NCBI GenBank assembly: GCA_030629485.1
Contig: DAOVOW010000097.1
Coordinates: forward strand, 1-7,022
Source: a bacterium
GTDB taxonomy: Bacteria; Zixibacteria; MSB-5A5; GN15; FEB-12
Direction: 5' to 3'
Length of the DNA: 7,022 nt
In this document: one piece after another, positions 5,703 to 7,022 of the stretch
How positions within the stretch are numbered: position 1 is the stretch's first letter
Layout: each line of letters opens with the position of its first letter
Translations under genes and position numbers: made by a program
The notes under the pieces: generated by a model
Seen by the model: the letters and a program-made list of their open reading frames with translations, nothing else
Told to the model about the DNA's origin: nothing
Databases searched by the model: none

Positions 5703-6770
5703 TTAAGACTCAGAGGCTCCCTTCTCGATAGCAAAGACAGCTTCCCTGTACTTGACTTCTTTCGGGCCAACCTCCTTTCGGTGAGACGCCCATTCCTCTG
5801 GGGATAGAGGCAACTCACCGTTTTTTGGCAAGAGCTCCATGACCATCTGCTCGAAGAATTCCTTGGGTTTGTACCAGGTCAGAGTCCTAGGTTTGCTGTT
5901 CATGCATCCATAGTAGAGGCTCAATTGCAGTCCTCGCTCAATTGGCTGACTCACTCTGATCGCCAACCTGAAGGCTGGCCAACTTGACATAGGCGGAAGA
6001 CAAATACCATCCTTAGATACTATACTGACCTCGTCTGGCTCATGCTTGGCGTCCCATCTGTCTCCCATGGGCGTTGGAGATACAGTACATAATCCTCCGG
6101 GTGTGGATTCGACAATGAAAGTAAAGTGAATATCCCTTTCCACAGCAACGCCAGAGTTCTTCACCTCGAATATGCTCTCAACCCAAACTTCCCGTTGATG
6201 ATGGAGGTTAATATTCGACTTCTTGTAGACTAGCTCGATAATGGGTTCCGGTCGCCGACCGAACATGGCCGCCAGTACAGTGTGTGGCATTATCACGCAG
6301 GCCGACCCGGAGCGCAGGTAATACTGCTGAGTCCTCAGTGATCGAACTGGGAGAGTGTCGGCCTTTGGTATACATGTGACCAGGTAGCCTTTGTCGACGG
6401 TCCCGGTCGATATGAGGTGGTTCTGCACACCAACTGGCGGTGGTGTTGTTAGAGTAGCCAGCCGGTTTTCTATTCTACTCTTGAAACCGTGTAACTGCTC
6501 TATTGGACTTAGGCCAGTTGGAATATCTCCTGCCTTGTTTGATCGGCACTTTACACCCCAGACTATGACTCCGCCATCGACGTTACCAAAGGCGGACAGG
6601 TCTTCGGCCAAATTGTTGAAGTCAATATCCGAGGGCTTACCCGGCTGGTCGCCGGCCTTGGTCTTGTATTCGAGTATGCCATTCTCGGGGACCTTGTCAT
6701 CGACTAGTTCCTTTATGGCTTCGAAGCCCCGACCTTTTATGCTGTCGAATAGCCCTCTTGCGCTGTCCAT
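5703..6770 (-). CDS. AlbA_2 (Schlafen-type) domain protein
   Basis: The 355-residue protein opens with an AlbA_2 domain (about residues 25-170), a fold found in Schlafen-related and transcriptional-regulator-like proteins and thought to bind nucleic acid or nucleotide. Visible signatures are ILEYKTKAG at 32-40 (the usual E.K element), the core NLAEDLSAFGNVDGGVIVWG at 53-72, and YYLRSGSACVIMPHTVLAAMFGRR at 150-173, written here as key segments YYLRSGS and MPHTVLAAMFGRR. After the domain, residues 175-300 look beta-rich and could form an immunoglobulin-like domain of unknown function. The C-terminal 50 residues are charged and helical. There is no signal peptide or membrane segment. The ATG lies behind aaggcggga, a plausible weak ribosome binding site. 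The stop of the upstream membrane-protein gene is 20 bases away, so the two are probably co-transcribed. The gene is visibly richer in A+T than panC, which may point to separate origin. Its biological role is unknown. Confidence 0.8.
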   Translation of the reverse strand: MDSARGLFDSIKGRGFEAIKELVDDKVPENGILEYKTKAGDQPGKPSDIDFNNLAEDLSAFGNVDGGVIVWGVKCRSNKAGDIPTGLSPIEQLHGFKSRIENRLATLTTPPPVGVQNHLISTGTVDKGYLVTCIPKADTLPVRSLRTQQYYLRSGSACVIMPHTVLAAMFGRRPEPIIELVYKKSNINLHHQREVWVESIFEVKNSGVAVERDIHFTFIVESTPGGLCTVSPTPMGDRWDAKHEPDEVSIVSKDGICLPPMSSWPAFRLAIRVSQPIERGLQLSLYYGCMNSKPRTLTWYKPKEFFEQMVMELLPKNGELPLSPEEWASHRKEVGPKEVKYREAVFAIEKGASES

Positions 6771-6790
6771 ACTATCCCGCCTTGGCGAGT

Positions 6791-7022
6791 CTACTCATCG
6801 GAAGTCTCGTTTTCCGCGATAGGTGCGTTGACCGGCTCGTCTTCGAAGAAGAGGGGAGACTCGGATGAGATCGCGTACTTGTCCTTAAGGTAGCGGATGA
6901 CCACATACGCCCGCGCCTGACCGGTGGCGATTATCGCCAAAAAGTATCCGATGATCGACACAAAGATCAGAAACAGCATCACCGCCATCAGGTAACCGAC
7001 AGCCTCATCACCGCCGCCGCGC
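6791..7022 (-). CDS. Membrane protein of unknown function, C-terminal end (5' end outside window)
   Basis: The minus-strand frame is open to the edge of the window, so only the last 76 or so residues are seen. A Gly-rich stretch (RGGGDEAVGY) leads into one hydrophobic membrane segment of about 22 residues (roughly MAVMLFLIFVSIIGYFLAII). This is followed by a probably cytoplasmic segment with QARAYVVIRYLKDKY and an acidic tail rich in Glu, Asp and Asn. The ATG at 6986-6988 falls at the edge of the membrane segment and is unlikely to be the true start. I recognise no family; the arrangement fits the last helix and tail of a multi-pass inner-membrane protein. It is followed after 20 bases by the AlbA_2 protein gene, suggesting an operon. 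Confidence 0.6.
   Translation of the reverse strand, partial: RGGGDEAVGYLMAVMLFLIFVSIIGYFLAIIATGQARAYVVIRYLKDKYAISSESPLFFEDEPVNAPIAENETSDE

Overview
The window looks like chromosomal DNA of an uncultivated bacterium, GC roughly 50-57%. Ordinary housekeeping genes (an S9 peptidase, panC) sit beside gene fragments and short dispersed palindromic repeats of the 'CGTCATTGCGAG...GGCAATCTC' and 'CTGTCACCCTGAGCGCAGTCGAAGGG' kinds, which are common in environmental bacterial genomes. The style suggests an FCB/Zixibacteria-like lineage, but this is only an impression and no marker here fixes the phylum.

Left part (1-865): the C-terminal catalytic domain of a secreted or cytoplasmic S9-family serine peptidase (plus strand, 5' end outside the window), then an intergenic stretch with GC-rich hairpins. 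Middle part (866-4786): a mosaic. It begins with a minus-strand gene remnant (866-1249) whose frame stops at a dispersed repeat. A promoter and good ribosome binding site follow, leading a long plus-strand reading frame (1425-4208). That frame encodes an N-terminal region of unknown family, a helical region, a proline-rich linker and a membrane-anchored KAP P-loop NTPase. It is cut once, by an in-frame TAA at 1839-1841, so it appears as two ORFs of 138 and 752 codons. The block is bracketed by inverted copies of the same dispersed repeat (1254-1309 and 4229-4271). Beyond it lie more repeat-type hairpins, a minus-strand fragment of glutaminyl-tRNA synthetase (about 85 residues of its C-terminal anticodon-binding region, truncated at both ends), and a hairpin resembling group II intron domain V.

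Right part (4787-7022): three minus-strand genes. The most upstream is the C-terminal end of a membrane protein, followed after 20 bases by an AlbA_2 (Schlafen-type) domain protein, and after 70 bases by panC, pantoate-beta-alanine ligase of pantothenate/CoA synthesis.

The most interesting part is the KAP NTPase block. KAP NTPases include phage-exclusion proteins such as PifA. A KAP protein with an unrecognised N-terminal region, delimited by inverted repeats in a zone of gene debris, could be an accessory (possibly defence) module, perhaps already inactivated by the nonsense codon. The defence role is inference; no neighbouring gene confirms it.
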